8,256 nucleotides of DNA from Vulcanimicrobiota bacterium (GTDB lineage Bacteria; Vulcanimicrobiota; Xenobia; Xenobiales; JADMJV01), in the NCBI GenBank assembly GCA_023447635.1, contig JAEXNA010000161.1, positions 1 through 8,256 on the forward strand, in the 5' to 3' direction. Below the pieces are notes generated by a model, which saw nothing but the letters and a program-made list of their open reading frames with translations, had not been told where the DNA came from and searched no databases. Shown here piece after piece: positions 5,717 through 8,256 of the stretch. Position numbers and translations under genes: made by a program. The first letter of the stretch is position 1. Every line of letters begins with the position of its first letter.

Positions 5717-6123
5717 CGGCTCATCCAGCTATAGGTGTAGGGAGATTTGCAGGCGGCCGCCCGGCGAACCATGACCTGATCGAGCGCTTCGATCTGATCC
5801 TCGGGGACGAACTCCCGCCAGCGGATATCGCCGCCACGCATATCCGTGCTGTACCAGAGCACTCTGGTGTTGCGAAGGTCGGGCTGCATCGCGGTAAGGT
5901 TGAGGGCCGTCTCGAACCGGCTGGTGGCCCGAGCGTAGTTGACCGCTTCCATATAGTCGGTGACGGCTCGGATCTTCTCTCGCTCTTCTAAGCGCTGGCC
6001 AGAATGCAGCAAGCGGGCGTGAAGCGCTACGTAGCCGAAGAATGCGATGCAGATAAAGGTGATCGCCACCAACAGTTCTACGAGCGAGAACGCTCGGGAT
6101 CGAATGCTCGTCTTATGGCGCAT
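5713..6123 (-). CDS. PilV/GspI-like minor pilin (pseudopilin)
   Basis: The 136-residue protein has a basic leader (MRHKTSIRSR) followed by AFSLVELLVAITFICIAFFGYVAL, a prepilin N-terminus with Glu16 at mature +5. The residue before the cleavage point is Ala11 instead of the usual Gly; Ala is tolerated in some prepilins, and leaders of this kind are seen among minor pilins. The hydrophobic helix covers about 12-35, then an amphipathic helix (SGQRLEEREKIRAVTDYMEAVNYARA) and a short C-terminal domain with a single Cys125. Small size and order between a large GspK/PilX-like protein and a GspJ/PilW-like protein fit PilV/GspI. The start ATG (6123-6121) lies inside the end of the upstream gene, overlapping by 11 bases without a strong ribosome site, so translational coupling is likely. 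Confidence 0.88.
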   Translation of the reverse strand: MRHKTSIRSRAFSLVELLVAITFICIAFFGYVALHARLLHSGQRLEEREKIRAVTDYMEAVNYARATSRFETALNLTAMQPDLRNTRVLWYSTDMRGGDIRWREFVPEDQIEALDQVMVRRAAACKSPYTYSWMSR

Positions 6124-8134
6124 CGGGACTCATTTCAAACGGGTCGGTGGTGATGCTGACGATGGCGTAACGAGAGACCGCTTTGGGTAGCCCGGGATAG
6201 GTGGCTACCACCGCGTTGTCCCAGCCCGGCAGGGTTTGCAGATCGGTTTCTGCTGGGATCAGGCGCGAACTGGCCGCGTTGGCCCCTTCGGTGGGCATCG
6301 TACTGCCCGATGGCGGGCGCAGGCGTTTTCGTTCGAGAAAGGTACGAAGGCCTTGTGGCAAGATGTGCCACTGGCCTCCGTCGTAGCGCGCTAGAACCTC
6401 TCCCCCCTGAGGGCGGTTCTTATTGACGTAGTCCGTGTCGAAAACGGGAGTCATAGGTTGGACTTCTTCGGCCCCCACGTTCAGGTTCATGTAGAGGTCT
6501 TTGCCGTCAACCACGGGTTTGGCGGCTCCGAAGCTGTAGTTCAGAAGGTAGTCTGGCATGACGGTGTGAGCGGCCAGGCTGGTGATCTCGAAAGCGCCTT
6601 CGGGGGACAGGTCGTTGGTCCCGGGCTCTTCCACCGTCTCTCCTTGCGGGATAAACACCATGTCGCCGGTCTGACCAGGAATCCGATCCGGGAGCGAAGC
6701 GAACGCGATAGCCGCCCCGGTGGCTGCGTTGATCAGGCGGCGAGACTCGCTGAGCACCACGTGCGGCTGGTCCTGATAAAAAAACACCTGGCCGGGCGGC
6801 ATGGTGTAGCTGCTCTCATCCACGTCGCCGCCTCGCGATAGTGTGAGCAGACGCCGCGGCTCGGAGGAGGATAGGCCGTAAGCGACGCCCTGCGAGTCGA
6901 CCCATAACGACGTCGGGTCTGGCTGCACCGAACTTGCTACAGAGCCGTCGTCTCGAAGTGGGTTCCAGGCGACCTCCCAGCGAGAGCCGCTGGTAGAGTA
7001 TTTCAGTACGCAAGGCCAGCGCACGACCTGGGCCCCATGAAGGGGAGTGGCCGGATCGGGGACGCTGCCCCGATAAGGTAGGTACAAGTAGTGCCAGGCG
7101 TGAGAATAGACGGTATCACCGGTAGCGGCGATGGCGCCTCGAGTCAGGTAGAAGTGCTGCACGGACCCCGTCGTGTAAGCCGTGACGGGGGAAGCCTGAG
7201 AAGGAGTGGACCCGGCGAGAGAGCCCTGGATCTCCTCGAGAGTGGTCGTCGGAGGCGAAGAGTCCGACCAGTTCCAGGTTCGCAGTTCGCCATCGGCGCT
7301 CAGTGCACTAAGATGGCTCCAGCCAGAAGAGGAGGCCTCCATCTCGTAGCTCAGTTGTGGTGTGGTCCCAGGTCCGGAAGCGGGCTGCCCGGCCAGATTG
7401 CCCGGGGCGGGTATGGTCTGCCATTCGAAGGCGTTATCTTTGAACTGCAGCCACTGTAGCGCGGTCTGCTCGCCGTTCGACGTCTCAGGGAGCAGGAGGA
7501 GCAAGGGACCAACCCCCTCCAGGGTCCCCGCCTCTCCGAAAACAGGAATCGTGCCCTGGAAGGAAGGCCTGGTCTGCTGACCGGAGCTTGTGACGGTGAA
7601 GGCCGGGCCGCCAGAGGCAACCATCGTGGACGGGTAAGTCTGACCCAGGTCGGTTAGCTGAAAATCGCTGTAGATGGCCAGCGTCGACTGTTCCGAGCGA
7701 GGGAGCAGGACGACTTTACTGCCGTCCTCGGAGCTGCTGAGCTGAGTCGGCAACAAGTGCAGGGTCAGGTACGAGCTGAACGGACCCGAGGTCGCTCGGG
7801 CTCGGAGCAGCCGCATTTTTCCCCGGTGAGCCGTGGGAACCGTCTCGACGAGTTCGACCCTGGTCTCGACGTCTTCCTCGAGTAGCGAACCCATATCACC
7901 CTGCAGTTCGCCATACTCACGCAGGTGGGCGTAGGCCTCGAAGGCGACGGAGCGCGCGGCCATTTCGGCCTTGAGCTTATGCTCCATGGAAAGCGAGAGA
8001 GCGATGTCCTGTTTGTTCTGCATCAGCAGAGCCACCGACAGGAAAAAGAGAAAAACGGAAATGAAAATGGCAGTCAGGACAACGTTGCCCCGACGGCGTC
8101 GACCTGGCCGTTGAGAGCCGAACGCACGCACCAT
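6113..8134 (-). CDS. Large PilX/GspK-like pilin-related protein with possible beta-propeller exterior domain
   Basis: The 673-residue protein begins with an arginine-rich segment (RPGRRRRG, 9-16) and one membrane helix (NVVLTAIFISVFLFFLSVALLM, 17-38), then an amphipathic helix rich in Ala/Glu/Arg (KLKAEMAARSVAFEAYAHLREYGEL, 53-77). This is the layout of PilX and GspK N-termini; Gly16 could be a prepilin peptidase site, and Thr21 stands where other pilins have Glu5, as in GspK, which also lacks it. The rest (about 120-673) is a large beta-rich region with recurring aromatic strand-turn motifs: LQWLQFKDNAFEWQTIP (226-242), LSADGELRTWNWSD (278-291), VLKYSTSGSRWEVAW (376-390), LWVDSQGVAYGLSS (410-423) and VLARYDGGQWHILPQG (580-595). 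These resemble propeller blades but are too diverged to be sure. The only cysteine is Cys375. AAAGGG (8146-8141) lies 6 bases before ATG 8134. It is the first gene of the operon and overlaps the next by 11 bases. It is far longer than ordinary PilX (about 150-200) or GspK (about 300-350). The propeller is inference and no homologue is claimed. Confidence 0.85.
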   Translation of the reverse strand: MVRAFGSQRPGRRRRGNVVLTAIFISVFLFFLSVALLMQNKQDIALSLSMEHKLKAEMAARSVAFEAYAHLREYGELQGDMGSLLEEDVETRVELVETVPTAHRGKMRLLRARATSGPFSSYLTLHLLPTQLSSSEDGSKVVLLPRSEQSTLAIYSDFQLTDLGQTYPSTMVASGGPAFTVTSSGQQTRPSFQGTIPVFGEAGTLEGVGPLLLLLPETSNGEQTALQWLQFKDNAFEWQTIPAPGNLAGQPASGPGTTPQLSYEMEASSSGWSHLSALSADGELRTWNWSDSSPPTTTLEEIQGSLAGSTPSQASPVTAYTTGSVQHFYLTRGAIAATGDTVYSHAWHYLYLPYRGSVPDPATPLHGAQVVRWPCVLKYSTSGSRWEVAWNPLRDDGSVASSVQPDPTSLWVDSQGVAYGLSSSEPRRLLTLSRGGDVDESSYTMPPGQVFFYQDQPHVVLSESRRLINAATGAAIAFASLPDRIPGQTGDMVFIPQGETVEEPGTNDLSPEGAFEITSLAAHTVMPDYLLNYSFGAAKPVVDGKDLYMNLNVGAEEVQPMTPVFDTDYVNKNRPQGGEVLARYDGGQWHILPQGLRTFLERKRLRPPSGSTMPTEGANAASSRLIPAETDLQTLPGWDNAVVATYPGLPKAVSRYAIVSITTDPFEMSPDAP

Positions 8135-8256
8135 TCCTTTCCCTTTCGTAATCGCTAAAGCGGGCTCCTACAGTTGAAGCTGCTTGTTTTCCTACTCGGT
8201 GGGAACCGGCATGAGGCAGAAAGGTCGGCGGCGGCGCCCGGCCGGGCCGCCCGCGC
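8135..8256. other. Upstream edge of the pseudopilin operon, no gene assigned
   Basis: The 122 bases before the operon contain its ribosome site and an extremely GC-rich edge (8226-8256). No convincing -35/-10 pair on the - strand was seen. On the - strand, two frames are open from the window edge and then stop before the ATG (a TAG near 8195-8193 and another near 8155-8153). Either could be the end of an upstream pilin-operon gene, but the visible residues are low-complexity Ala/Arg/Pro and cannot be assigned. Confidence 0.4.
8141..8146 (-). promoter_or_regulatory. Ribosome binding site of the pseudopilin operon
   Basis: Read on the - strand, AAAGGG is followed after 6 bases by ATG 8134-8132; a second purine stretch AAAGGA directly abuts the ATG and is too close to serve. 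This supports 8134 as the real start of the 673-residue protein. Confidence 0.65.

Noticed and set aside
5261..5734. 157-codon frame on the + strand opposite the GspJ-like pilin gene
   Set aside because: The opposite strand encodes a clear prepilin motif and is coupled to its neighbour by an ATGA overlap; the + frame shows no domain.

Overview
The window is GC-rich, densely coded bacterial DNA. It looks chromosomal: there is no transposase, integrase, phage gene, tRNA, rRNA or CRISPR array. The lineage cannot be fixed from the sequence alone. A regulator-sufC-sufB-sufD-Rieske order without sufA, sufE, sufS or sufU alongside is unlike the enterobacterial sufABCDSE or Firmicutes sufCDSUB clusters. 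Together with PilX/GspK-like surface proteins it is more reminiscent of deep Terrabacteria lineages (Deinococcota, Armatimonadota, Eremiobacterota and relatives). That is a low-confidence guess.

Region 1 (1-639, + strand) is the 3' end of a gene cut by the window edge. It encodes a repetitive beta-rich protein, probably an extracellular or pilus-associated beta-helix domain. Region 2 (640-791) is non-coding. It holds two hairpin-forming inverted repeats, then a promoter with a perfect TTGACA and an extended -10. Two palindromes lie over these promoter boxes and look like operators.

Region 3 (792-5163, + strand) is an iron-sulfur cluster assembly operon: an Rrf2-family regulator with a cysteine cluster, SufC (ABC ATPase), SufB and SufD (together the SufBC2D scaffold). 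A strong hairpin terminator follows, then a small Rieske [2Fe-2S] ferredoxin. The likely logic is that the Rrf2 protein senses its own Fe-S cluster and represses the promoter when clusters are plentiful; SufBCD builds clusters; the Rieske protein may be an electron donor or a client. The cysteine desulfurase that must supply sulfur is not in the window.

Region 4 (8134-5195, - strand, convergent with the suf operon) is a tightly overlapping three-gene pseudopilin operon. It encodes a 673-residue protein with a PilX/GspK-like N-terminal membrane helix and a large, possibly beta-propeller, exterior domain, then a PilV/GspI-like and a PilW/GspJ-like minor pilin. The genes overlap by 11 and 4 bases. 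The last 122 bases (8135-8256) hold the ribosome binding site of this operon and a very GC-rich edge with no assignable gene.

The main points for a second look are: the double palindrome over the suf promoter with a nearly leaderless regulator mRNA; a 10-bp perfect hairpin inside the regulator's 3' end just before sufC; the fact that sufC, sufB and sufD each carry exactly one TTA codon, always within the first 15 codons; and the unusual 673-residue pilin-like protein.
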